Positions 1 through 7,594 of a DNA stretch of 64,000 bases are shown here, one piece after another (position 1 is the stretch's first letter; every line of letters starts with the position of its first letter). The notes beneath the pieces were generated by a model, which was given only the letters and a program-made list of their open reading frames with translations, was not told where the DNA came from and did not search any database. Source of the DNA: an uncultured Anaerolineae bacterium (lineage in GTDB: Bacteria > Chloroflexota > Anaerolineae > Aggregatilineales > Phototrophicaceae); assembly GCA_934216615.1 (NCBI GenBank), contig CAKQCB010000003.1, positions 186,001 to 250,000 of the forward strand. The letters run 5' to 3'. Both the position numbers and the translations under genes were made by a program.

Positions 1-1
1 C

Positions 2-2197
2 TTCGGGCGTGGGCAAGAGACAGGCGACCTAGTACAACGGATTGGAGAAAGCCGCTTTGTCGCGGTGGTGGCGGCATCCGGCAGCGGCAAGTCGTCGTTG
101 GTAGCAGCAGGGGTGATCCCACGCTTGGAGGCAAATGCCATTGTCAGTGGCGACACGGGCAGCAAGGACTGGCGATTTGTGCGCTTCACACCGGGGGAAG
201 GGATCACACCCGAGAAAACCGAATCACCGCTCGCTCCGATGTTCAAAGCGTTGTGCGCCGTATTCCCGGAACACGTCGTTTCACCGTTCATGGTGGTGCA
301 GGAAAAAGAAGCGTTCATTAACAGCGTCAGCACGAATCCGTCCGCGCTTATCGACATCTGCGATGCTCTATTGGCCGAAGCGAACGCCCCCGCATGGGCG
401 GAAATCCTGTTCTTCATCGACCAGTTTGAGGAGTTGTTCACACTGGTGCGGGAAAGCGATCGTCCTGCGCTTATTGCTCTGCTCGAAGTCATTGCGCGGT
501 CCAAGCGACTGCGTTGTGTGGTGACCATGCGATCCGACTTTATGGCAACGGCCATCGAGTATCCGGCATTAGCGGCGCTTATCAACGGTGGCAATTACGT
601 TCTGGCACCGCCCACAGCAGGTGCACTGGTGGAGATGATTAAACGTCCGGCAGAGCGAGCCGGGCTGACATGGGAAGATGGATTACCAGAACGCATCCAA
701 ACTGAGACGGGTAGTGGTAGCGGTGCGCTGGCGGTGATGGCCTACGCGCTGGATGAACTCTACCATGCCAGTGGCGAAGACAAACGGCTGACCGCTGCCG
801 CCTATGAAGTGATTGGCGGCGTGGAAGGTGCAATTGGCAAGCGCGCAGAAGATACCTTCGACGTGCTGGAACTGCCGGATAAGGAGACCGTACTCAAACG
901 GGTTTTCCGCGAGCTGGTGACTGTGGACGAACGGGGGACACCTACCCGCCAGCGGGCAACCAGCCATCAGTTTGACCGGGATGCGCTGGCGTTAATCAAG
1001 GCATTCATCCGTGCACGCCTGCTGGTAACGGACAATAATACGGTCGAAGTGGCTCACGAAGCACTGTTCCGCAGTTGGACGCGGCTGAAGGATTGGATTG
1101 CTGAAGCACAAGAGGACTTAATCCTGCTGCGGCAGGTGCGGAATGCAGCCCATGATTGGCAGACAAAACATCGCCCCGACTTTCTGCTGTGGCCGCAGGA
1201 ACGTTTGACGCTGGTGTATGCGATGCAGGCGCGCCTGAACCCCGACTTGAACGAAGTCGAACAGGCCTTCATCGAACCGGAGCAGGAACGCTTGTATCGG
1301 GAAATCGCAATCCTGACGACTGACGACGAGCGCCGCCGCGACATTGGCGACCGACTGGCCGTGATTGGGGATACCCGCCATGGTGTCGGCGTCAAAGACG
1401 GTATCCCTGACATTGCATGGTTGCCGGTTGAAGGTAGCAATGGAAAATACAAATTCAAGTTCGGTCATTTTGAAATTAAGCCCTTCTTCATTGCCAAGTA
1501 TCAGGTGACTTACGCCCAGTATCAGGCGTTCATCAAGGCTGAAGACGGGTATCACAACACAACATGGTGGCAAGATTTTCCCGATAAGTATCGGCCGCAG
1601 AGTTTAGATAATCAGCGAACAAAAATTGCCAATGCGCCCCGCGACACGATTTCATGGTATCAGTCCGTCGCTTTCGCGCGCTGGCTAGACGCCAAATATC
1701 GTGAACATGGATTGTTTGAAGTCCTTCTCCCTGAGGGAGAAGGATTGAGGACGAGGGCAAGTGATTGGCAAGTGCGCCTACCGACCGAATGGGAGTGGCA
1801 GTGGGCAGCCCAGAATGGCACAGAAGCGCGGGCATATCCTTGGGGTGAATGGCAAGAGGGCTATGCCAACACAAACGAAGCGGGACTAAGCCGTACAACA
1901 ACGGTTGGTATGTACCCGCACGGCACGGCGCAATGTGGCGCGCTGGACATGGCCGGTAATCTTTGGGAATGGTGCTTGAACGACTACAAATCGCCGGACA
2001 TCATCACTGGCTTTGGTAATGAAAAAAGTAAGGTGCTGCGGGGCGGTTCCTTCGATCACCCTCTGAATCACGCCGCCGCGTCGGTCCGCTACTACAACCT
2101 TCCGTACTACGATCGCCTCAATTACGGGTTGCGGTTGGTGTTGTCTGCCCCTATTGCGTCTCTGGTCTCTGGCACTCTGACCTCTGAAAGCGAGTGA
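2..2197 (+). CDS. DGR target 1: STAND NTPase with C-terminal FGE-sulfatase (C-type lectin fold) domain; 5' end outside window
   Basis: The frame is open from base 2 and reads FGR then a P-loop (SGSGKSS), so the GTG at 65 is probably internal and the N-terminus lies before the window. The order is STAND P-loop, Walker B (FFIDQFEELFT), a STAND winged-helix-like region, and a formylglycine-enzyme-like domain from about base 1380 to the stop (WLPVEG, RLPTEWEWQWAA, GALDMAGNLWEW, LRGGSFD, YGLRLVL). In DGR systems this fold displays variable residues on a stable scaffold. The last 40 or so codons contain VR1, a mutated copy of the template at 7009-7128. By family knowledge such proteins are signalling or conflict NTPases with a ligand-binding tail; the ligand is unknown. 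A palindromic repeat is embedded in frame at 1723-1743. Confidence 0.9.
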   Translation, partial: FGRGQETGDLVQRIGESRFVAVVAASGSGKSSLVAAGVIPRLEANAIVSGDTGSKDWRFVRFTPGEGITPEKTESPLAPMFKALCAVFPEHVVSPFMVVQEKEAFINSVSTNPSALIDICDALLAEANAPAWAEILFFIDQFEELFTLVRESDRPALIALLEVIARSKRLRCVVTMRSDFMATAIEYPALAALINGGNYVLAPPTAGALVEMIKRPAERAGLTWEDGLPERIQTETGSGSGALAVMAYALDELYHASGEDKRLTAAAYEVIGGVEGAIGKRAEDTFDVLELPDKETVLKRVFRELVTVDERGTPTRQRATSHQFDRDALALIKAFIRARLLVTDNNTVEVAHEALFRSWTRLKDWIAEAQEDLILLRQVRNAAHDWQTKHRPDFLLWPQERLTLVYAMQARLNPDLNEVEQAFIEPEQERLYREIAILTTDDERRRDIGDRLAVIGDTRHGVGVKDGIPDIAWLPVEGSNGKYKFKFGHFEIKPFFIAKYQVTYAQYQAFIKAEDGYHNTTWWQDFPDKYRPQSLDNQRTKIANAPRDTISWYQSVAFARWLDAKYREHGLFEVLLPEGEGLRTRASDWQVRLPTEWEWQWAAQNGTEARAYPWGEWQEGYANTNEAGLSRTTTVGMYPHGTAQCGALDMAGNLWEWCLNDYKSPDIITGFGNEKSKVLRGGSFDHPLNHAAASVRYYNLPYYDRLNYGLRLVLSAPIASLVSGTLTSESE
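1723..1743. repeat. Small palindromic repeat embedded in target 1 coding sequence
   Basis: A 9-bp stem (CCTTCTCCC / GGGAGAAGG) with loop TGA, followed by GATTGAGGACGAGGGCAA. The same repeat sits at the equivalent place in target 2 (6392-6416) but is read in another frame, so it looks like a REP-type insertion tolerated in a surface loop rather than conserved protein sequence. Confidence 0.75.
2031..2150 (+). repeat. DGR variable repeat VR1
   Basis: This 120-bp segment aligns without gaps to the template repeat at 7009-7128. The first 23 bases and the last 28 are identical. By hand count it differs at 20 positions, 17 of them at template adenines (A to C, G or T), the signature of DGR mutagenic retrohoming. 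The three other changes are C to T, T to C and T to G. The GC-rich 3' block (TACGGGTTGCGG onward) is the likely initiation-of-mutagenic-homology region. Confidence 0.95.
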
Positions 2198-2220
2198 AAC
2201 GAGCGCCTCTGTAGCTCTGG

Positions 2221-2265
2221 CGCACGAAGTGCGCCTCTCTAAGGGGGTCTGGGGGATTCCCCCAG
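2221..2265. repeat. Paired hairpins downstream of VR1
   Basis: Two inverted repeats follow the target 1 stop: CGCAC-gaa-GTGCG (2221-2233) and CTGGGGG-att-CCCCCAG (2249-2265). A similar G-run/C-run hairpin follows VR2 at 6906-6923. In characterised phage DGRs a DNA hairpin just after the variable repeat helps target recognition. Here the hairpin is about 100 bp away, so this role is only a possibility; a REP-like repeat or a terminator without a T-run is the alternative. Confidence 0.55.
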
Positions 2266-2292
2266 TGTCTCTCCGCGTCAGCGGAGTCGATT

Positions 2293-3402
2293 TCAGCGTT
2301 TTTTGCGCCGTCTGCGGTAAATACGGCGGGGTGGTTCGGGCTTTTGTGGTTCCGGGCGCAGTTTGATAGGATGATTATCAAAGAGATGCTTACGCAAGCC
2401 CCACGTGTCGGCGTAGCGCACATGGTTGATCCAGCCCTGCACGCTGGCATCCAGTTCGGCAAAGGTAATCGCGCCGTTTTCGTAGGCGTCGATGTTACGT
2501 TCTAGGCGGCGGGTGAAGTTCACCGCGTTGCGCTTCTTGAGTTTGCGGTGTGTTGGGTAGACGACAAAGCCCAGCCAAGGGATGCCGTCTTTCGTCTGCG
2601 TGATTTGCGCCTCACGTTCGTGGGCGGTCAGGCGCAGGCGCGCTAAGCGGCGGATGATACGCTCACGCCATGCCCACAATTGGCGTTTGTCGTCGCTGAA
2701 CAAGGCGAAATCATCCACATAGCGCAGGTAAGCGCTGCACCCCAATTCGCGCTGGATGAACCAGTCAAACGGGTTCATGTACACGTTGCTCCAAAACTGC
2801 GACGTGAGGTTGCCCATTGGCAACCCGCGCGGACGGTTAATGGCGAACAGATCATCATCGGGGAAATAGACCATTTTGTACTCATCCTTCAGCACGTCGC
2901 GCCCACTGGTGAGAATCTGGCCAACCAGCCACAGCAAACCGTCGTCGCGCACCACGCGGGCGATTTCCTCATGCAGCACGGTATGATCCAGCGACGGGAA
3001 GTGCTTCACGATGTCCATGCGCAGCACATAGCGGTAGCGTCGGGCGCAGGCTTGCAGGTGGTCTACGGCAGCGTGTGTGCCTTTGTCCACGCGGTTGGCG
3101 TAACTGTGCGGGATAAACCGCGCATCAAACACAGGCTCTATCAGGTTACAGAGCGCATGGTGCACCACACGATCCCGAAACGGCGCAGCGCTGATTTTGC
3201 GTCGTTTCGGCTCATGGATGAAGAAATGATGGTACGCGCCCGGGCGATAGGTTGTTTGGCGTAAGTCGTCCTGTAGCTGGATGAGCTTGTCGGCCACTTG
3301 ATGCTCAAAGTCTGCTGCTGGAAATCTTCCGCGTTTCCCCTTGGCCGCCTTGCGATAAGCCAGCCATAGGTTATCCCACGCCCACAAAGAGGTATAGCTC
3401 AT
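2293..3402 (-). CDS. DGR-type reverse transcriptase
   Basis: Copies the adenine-rich template RNA into mutated cDNA that replaces the variable repeats. Visible RT motifs are [28 protein letters not shown] (catalytic Asp), the DGR-type block [10 protein letters not shown] (in place of QGxxxSP of group II introns), [11 protein letters not shown] (catalytic YVDD), and a thumb with IPWLGFVV. The C-terminus is very basic (RRRRKKR). An upstream GTG at 3426 is open, but the ATG at 3400-3402 places the usual N-terminal pattern ([17 protein letters not shown]) at the start. This ATG shares a CATG palindrome with the opposite-strand start of the Avd gene, so the two genes are head to head with no spacer. 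The gene converges on target 1. No maturase or endonuclease domain is seen. Confidence 0.95.
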   Translation of the reverse strand: MSYTSLWAWDNLWLAYRKAAKGKRGRFPAADFEHQVADKLIQLQDDLRQTTYRPGAYHHFFIHEPKRRKISAAPFRDRVVHHALCNLIEPVFDARFIPHSYANRVDKGTHAAVDHLQACARRYRYVLRMDIVKHFPSLDHTVLHEEIARVVRDDGLLWLVGQILTSGRDVLKDEYKMVYFPDDDLFAINRPRGLPMGNLTSQFWSNVYMNPFDWFIQRELGCSAYLRYVDDFALFSDDKRQLWAWRERIIRRLARLRLTAHEREAQITQTKDGIPWLGFVVYPTHRKLKKRNAVNFTRRLERNIDAYENGAITFAELDASVQGWINHVRYADTWGLRKHLFDNHPIKLRPEPQKPEPPRRIYRRRRKKR

Positions 3403-3745
3403 GCCCGAAGAAATGGTCATTCTCACCCGTACTTTCGATCTGCTGACGTGGCTGCTGCCGCACTGCGAAAAATTCCCGAAGGCACAGCGCTATTGGGTTG
3501 TTCAGCGGCTCGGTGACGCCGCGTTAGACTTCCAAGAGGCATTATTCCATGCCAACGCGCAGCGGGGTGAGGCACGGCTTGCACACCTGCGCGAAGCGGA
3601 TGCCTACCTGACGACGCTGCGGCTGTATCTGCGGCTGGCGTATCAGTGGGCATGGTTGAGCACCGGGCAGTACGAACACGTGAGTCAGATGATTGAGGAA
3701 ATTGGGCGGCTTTTAGGCGGATGGCTGCGGCAAACCACCCCGTAA
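3401..3745 (+). CDS. avd: Avd-like accessory variability determinant of the DGR
   Basis: A 114-residue helical protein with the pattern of DGR Avd / four-helix-bundle proteins near its start ([20 protein letters not shown]), then an [13 protein letters not shown] helix and a Leu/Tyr-rich C-terminal helix. In characterised DGRs Avd forms a basic barrel-shaped pentamer that binds the RT and template RNA and is needed for mutagenic retrohoming. The start could be ATG 3401 or ATG 3413; the second begins directly at the conserved part. It lies between the RT (opposite strand) and target 2 (same strand, 61 bp away). Confidence 0.85.
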   Translation: MPEEMVILTRTFDLLTWLLPHCEKFPKAQRYWVVQRLGDAALDFQEALFHANAQRGEARLAHLREADAYLTTLRLYLRLAYQWAWLSTGQYEHVSQMIEEIGRLLGGWLRQTTP

Positions 3746-3806
3746 ATCAATGGTTTGATATGTTATTTGACAGTATACTAACGGGTAGCGACGATAGGAT
3801 GAAACA

Positions 3807-6800
3807 ATGCCATTAACCCGCGAACTGCTCAACCAGATCATCGAGATTCTTGTGCCGCATGTCAACGTTCCTGACGATGACCGCCGCGCATTGATGCAGC
3901 GAGCGTTCTTCGGCGAACCGGTCGTTGATCAACTGACCTACAGCGGTCAGGCGGTGACCTTTGCCATGAACAGCGTGCTTCACCTGAAGAAGTACAACAC
4001 CGAGTCGGCCATTGTGCAGCTTTTGGAAACCCTGCGTGATTATTACGTCGGGGGCGATGTCAAAGCCCGGATTAACACACTCTTGGCAGAGATAGACGGC
4101 AAAACCGCCGCCCCAATCGAAGGGTCGATCGCAGACACAAGTTTTGACTTAGATGCGCCGCTGTTTATCTCGTACTCGCGTAAAGATTTTGCCTTTGTAA
4201 ACCGTCTGCGCGGCGACTTGAGCACGCAAGGCATCCCGTATTGGATCGATCAGGAAGGCTTATCCCCCGGCACGCCCAACTGGGAGCGCGCCATCCGTGC
4301 TGCGATTCAAACCAGCAGTGCAGTGCTGTGGATTGTCTCGCCCGCCGCTTACGAGTCCGAGTACGTGAGCAGCGAATTGGCTGTGGCCGAGATGTACAAG
4401 CGCAAAATCTATCCGGTGTGGGCGGATGGAGATAACTGGATCGCGTGTGTGCCGCTCGGCAAGCATAATATCCAGTATGTAAACATGCGTGCAGGCAGAT
4501 ATGCTGCCGGATTGGAACAGCTTCTTACCGCACTCGGGAAAAGCGATTCTGAGTACATCGTGCCGATCACAGAGACGCCCGAACTCTCGCCGGATGGCGT
4601 GCTGCGTAACCCTTACAAAGGCTTGAATGCCTTCACTGAGGACGACGTGCCCGATTTCTTCGGACGGGAGGCGCTGATTGTGTCGCTCGCGGAGCGCCTG
4701 CAAAACCAGCTTGCGGAAGGCAAAGCGCGATTCTTAGCCGTGTTGGGGCCATCCGGCGCAGGGAAATCCAGCGTGGTGATGGCGGGATTGCTGCCTGCCC
4801 TGAAAAATAAGAGCGCTATCGCGGGCAGTGATGCTTGGCACTATCTGCCGACGATAACGCCGGGCGCACACCCCATGGAAAGCCTTGCCACGGCCTTCGC
4901 TTCGCTGATGCCATCGGTCGATGCGGGCACAGTCTTAAGGCGTCTTTATACCATGGGCGTCGAGGCTGTGAATTTTGCCTGCGATATGCTCACTGCGCGG
5001 CGTGTGGTGCTGTATATCGACCAGTTTGAGGAACTGTTCACGCTGGCAAAGGATGACAGCGAACGACAAGAGTTTATCAGCCTGCTGAGCGGTGCAGCTA
5101 CAGAGCCGAACGGCAAGCTCATCGTACTGTTAAGTATGCGCGCGGACTTCTTGGACTATCCGCTGAATTATCCGCAGCTAGGGCCGCTGTTCAACGCCTA
5201 TAACGAACTTGTCCAGCCGATGCGCATTCCTGAACTGCGCGACGCTATCGAAAAACCGGCGCAGCAGTCGGGCTTGACCTTTGACGACGGGCTGGTTGGT
5301 GACATCGTGTTCGCGCTGCGCGGGCAGGATAAAGCGCTGGCCGGGGCGCTACCGCTGCTGCAATTCACGCTGGAACGGCTGTACGAGGAACGCGACGGAA
5401 GCACACTCACCCGTGATGCGTATGAACGTATGGGCGGTGTGAGCGGCGCGATTGGCACACACAGCGAATCCGTGTTTCGATCACTGCCGGAAGCGGCACA
5501 GAACACGCTGGGACAGGTCTTTTTACCGCTGGTGAACATTGACGAGGAAACGGGGGAACCGACCCGCCGCCGCGCCCCGCTGGCCGATGTGATTGCCGAC
5601 CCGAACGCAAAAATGCTGGTTGACGCATTTGTGGATCAGGGTTTGCTCCAGCGTGGGCGCGATGGAGAGCGGCGCTATCTTGAGGTCACGCATGAAGCCC
5701 TGCTGCGAAGCTGGGACACGCTGGTGCGCTGGATTGCGGAAGTGCGCGGCGATCTGTATACCCTGCGAGAACTCCGCAAAGCGGCGGCACTGTGGGATGC
5801 CAATCACCGCAGTCGTGATTTTCTATGGTTGGGTGACCGCGGGCAGGATGCACAGGCGATGATCGCCCGTCTGAACCCCGACCTGAACGAGACAGAACGC
5901 GCCTTTGCTCGACCCGAAGCGGAACACCTGTTGGATGAAATTGCCGATATTGAGACGCTGCACCCGCGCCGCAATGAAATTAGCACGCGGCTGCACCAAT
6001 TGAAGCATACATTACCCGGTGCAGGACTGCGCGAGGACGGCCTGCCGGATATCGTGTGGCTGCCAGTAGAGGGTTCTCTGAAACCAGTGACCATCAAGAC
6101 AGACAAAAATGAGATTGGCCCGGTGGTTATCAGACCATTCTTTATCGCCAAATACCTGACGACCTATGCGCAGTTTCAGGTGTTTTTGGAGCACCCGAAC
6201 GGATTTGAGAATCCGGAATGGTGGCGGGATATGCCGGAAAAGTACCAGAAGCAGCGTGTCACTGATCCACGCCAACCCTATACGAACTATCCGCGCGACA
6301 GCGTAAGCTGGTATCAATCGGTGGCGTTTGCCCGCTGGTTGGACGCGAGTTATCGTGATGCTGGCATCATGACTGAGTTTGTGGCGAATCTCCCCTTCTC
6401 CCTGAGGGAGAAGGGGCTGGGGGATGAGGGCAAATGGCAAATCCGCCTGCCGACCGAATGGGAATGGCAGTGGACTGCCATGGCAGGCCCGCAGGAGCAG
6501 GCTTACCCATGGGGTGTATGGGATCAACGCCGCTGCAATACGAGCGAAGCAGGCATTTCGCGTACAACGGCAGTGGGCATGTACCCGCATGGTAGGGCCG
6601 AGTGTGGTGCGCTGGATATGGCGGGCAACCTTCGGGAATGGTGTTTGAACGACTACGAATCGCCGGATATCATCACTGGCTTTGGTAACGGAGAAAGTAA
6701 GGTGCTGCGGGGCGGTTCCTTCGATTTCAATCAGGCCAGCGCCGCCGCGTCGTACCGCGTCAGCAGCAGTCCGGACCGCTATCTCTTCCTTTACGGGTTG

Positions 6801-6836
6801 CGGTTGGTGTTGTCTGCCCCTATTAGCGCCCTCTGA
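3807..6836 (+). CDS. DGR target 2: EAD-like / TIR / STAND NTPase / FGE-sulfatase protein
   Basis: A 1009-residue multidomain protein. Residues 1-100 are a helical, death-like module resembling effector-associated domains. Residues about 113-240 are a TIR_2-type domain (PLFISYSRKDFAFVNRL, then YWIDQEGLSPG, then a WE..I helix). From about 268 comes a STAND NTPase (PYKGLNAF, FFGRE, P-loop GPSGAGKSS, Walker B YIDQFEELFTLA). The C-terminal 270 residues form a formylglycine-enzyme-like domain (LPTEWEWQW, GALDMAGNLREW, LRGGSFD) ending in VR2. The inferred design is a diversified sensor tail coupled through the NTPase to a TIR effector, perhaps NAD-cleaving or signalling. Known families link this layout to bacterial conflict systems with DGRs. 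An AT-rich stretch with TTGACA and TATACT lies just upstream (about 3765-3780), a weak promoter candidate. Confidence 0.92.
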   Translation: MPLTRELLNQIIEILVPHVNVPDDDRRALMQRAFFGEPVVDQLTYSGQAVTFAMNSVLHLKKYNTESAIVQLLETLRDYYVGGDVKARINTLLAEIDGKTAAPIEGSIADTSFDLDAPLFISYSRKDFAFVNRLRGDLSTQGIPYWIDQEGLSPGTPNWERAIRAAIQTSSAVLWIVSPAAYESEYVSSELAVAEMYKRKIYPVWADGDNWIACVPLGKHNIQYVNMRAGRYAAGLEQLLTALGKSDSEYIVPITETPELSPDGVLRNPYKGLNAFTEDDVPDFFGREALIVSLAERLQNQLAEGKARFLAVLGPSGAGKSSVVMAGLLPALKNKSAIAGSDAWHYLPTITPGAHPMESLATAFASLMPSVDAGTVLRRLYTMGVEAVNFACDMLTARRVVLYIDQFEELFTLAKDDSERQEFISLLSGAATEPNGKLIVLLSMRADFLDYPLNYPQLGPLFNAYNELVQPMRIPELRDAIEKPAQQSGLTFDDGLVGDIVFALRGQDKALAGALPLLQFTLERLYEERDGSTLTRDAYERMGGVSGAIGTHSESVFRSLPEAAQNTLGQVFLPLVNIDEETGEPTRRRAPLADVIADPNAKMLVDAFVDQGLLQRGRDGERRYLEVTHEALLRSWDTLVRWIAEVRGDLYTLRELRKAAALWDANHRSRDFLWLGDRGQDAQAMIARLNPDLNETERAFARPEAEHLLDEIADIETLHPRRNEISTRLHQLKHTLPGAGLREDGLPDIVWLPVEGSLKPVTIKTDKNEIGPVVIRPFFIAKYLTTYAQFQVFLEHPNGFENPEWWRDMPEKYQKQRVTDPRQPYTNYPRDSVSWYQSVAFARWLDASYRDAGIMTEFVANLPFSLREKGLGDEGKWQIRLPTEWEWQWTAMAGPQEQAYPWGVWDQRRCNTSEAGISRTTAVGMYPHGRAECGALDMAGNLREWCLNDYESPDIITGFGNGESKVLRGGSFDFNQASAAASYRVSSSPDRYLFLYGLRLVLSAPISAL
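6392..6416. repeat. Small palindromic repeat embedded in target 2 coding sequence
   Basis: An 11-bp perfect stem (CCCCTTCTCCC / GGGAGAAGGGG) with a TGA loop, followed by CTGGGGGATGAGGGCAAAT. It matches the repeat at 1723-1743 in target 1 but is translated in a different frame (LPFSLREKG versus LLPEGEG), which argues for insertion of a DNA repeat rather than common protein descent. Confidence 0.75.
6700..6819 (+). repeat. DGR variable repeat VR2
   Basis: A gapless 120-bp copy of the template at 7009-7128. By hand count 20 of 22 differences fall at template adenines; the others are one T to C (at the same template position as in VR1) and one G to T. Flanking bases are invariant. It encodes the end of the target 2 lectin-like domain. 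Confidence 0.95.
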
Positions 6837-6905
6837 CCTCTGTAGCGCCGCAGGCGCGCCTCTGCTCTCTGACTCTCTGGCGCTCTGCTTTTCTCTAAGG
6901 GGGGT

Positions 6906-6923
6906 GTGGGGGGAATCCCCCAC
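6906..6923. repeat. G-run/C-run hairpin between VR2 and TR
   Basis: A 7-bp stem (GTGGGGG / CCCCCAC) with loop GAAT, resembling the hairpin after VR1 at 2249-2265, including a CTCTAAGGGGG lead-in. It may help cDNA integration at VR2 or be a dispersed repeat. Confidence 0.5.
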
Positions 6924-7008
6924 CCTCTCCCGCGAAGCGGGTCGCTACAAAGTTTTGCAAAATCGAGTATATTGGTGCTGCTGGCTTCGGTCAGTCAGGC
7001 TGCCGGGC

Positions 7009-7128
7009 AGGTGCTGCGGGGCGGTTCCTTCAATAACAATCAGAACAATGCCGCCGCGTCGTACCGCAACAACAACAATCCGAACAACGATAACAACAAT
7101 TACGGGTTGCGGTTGGTGTTGTCTGCCC
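7009..7128 (+). repeat. DGR template repeat (TR)
   Basis: The invariant donor of the DGR. Its central part is built almost only of AAC and AAT codons (read in the VR frame: [24 protein letters not shown]), so adenine-directed mutation can give many residues but no stop codon. It is not part of a long gene; the only frame through it is short. It lies 189 bp after the target 2 VR on the same strand and about 3.6 kb from the RT, which is on the other strand. Many DGRs instead have TR directly beside the RT. Its transcript is probably the template RNA. Confidence 0.95.
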
Positions 7129-7274
7129 ATAACCTTCTCACCCTTCAGAGGGCATTATGCCTGCTCCCAAAAGTGCCGGGTGACCACGGTTTTCCGGCTG
7201 CGGCGAAGGCGGAAGGATAGCGCCGGTGGGTCTGGTCTGCACGGGGACTTCCCGTCAGGCACATACACAAGCCC

Positions 7275-7318
7275 GGGGATAACTTGGATTCGCTCCCGTT
7301 ATCCCCACCCCGCTTTTT
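7275..7318 (+). terminator. Possible end of the template RNA: hairpin followed by T-run
   Basis: A 9-bp stem, GGGGATAAC (7275-7283) and GTTATCCCC (7298-7306), is followed eight bases later by TTTTT. It lies about 150 bp after TR, similar to the length of the RNA spacer that primes cDNA synthesis in phage DGRs. The distance between stem and T-run weakens the terminator call. Confidence 0.4.
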
Positions 7319-7326
7319 CCTTGTGT

Positions 7327-7594
7327 CTCAGGCGGCTCAACTGCCTCAACTATGATTTGCGAAGTCGAACAACACTTTGAATAGGGGTATGTTTTTTTTG
7401 AAATTCAGTAGAAATAGGTGTCTCAACTTGTGCCACTTGAGACACTTGAGCCAACCAGCAGATCACAACATCCGCAAAAAAGACTCTCTATGTCTTAGAG
7501 AGTCTCAAGTGTCTCAACTAACTCAGGTAGATATATGGCACTCGCACCGCAACTTTTGCGGTTTATTGAGTACCCGCCTCAAGTGGCTCAAGTG
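7327..7594. repeat. 9-bp-phased iteron array beside the element 1 primase gene
   Basis: Tandem 9-mers start with CTCA or, on the other strand, contain TTGAG: CTCAGGCGG, CTCAACTGC, CTCAACTAT back to back (7327-7353); CACTTGAGA, CACTTGAGC (7434-7451); CTCAAGTGT, CTCAACTAA (7504-7521); CTCAAGTGG twice (7578-7595, overlapping the primase stop). Element 2 has the equivalent array at 43972-44210. Location beside a primase-helicase gene suggests an origin bound by the initiator, an inference. Confidence 0.7.

Noticed and set aside
2293..3402. Group II intron or retron as source of the reverse transcriptase
   Set aside because: GNLTSQ replaces QGxxxSP, there is no maturase domain or msr/msd, and TR/VR pairs with adenine-specific changes prove a DGR.
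6012..6923. 303-residue minus-strand frame antisense to target 2
   Set aside because: A shadow frame of the FGE-sulfatase domain with no motif or start signal.
6682..7380. 232-residue frame running through VR2, the gap and TR
   Set aside because: It is out of frame with target 2, rich in low-complexity Arg/Thr, and exists because TR has no stop codons in this phase; no ribosome site.
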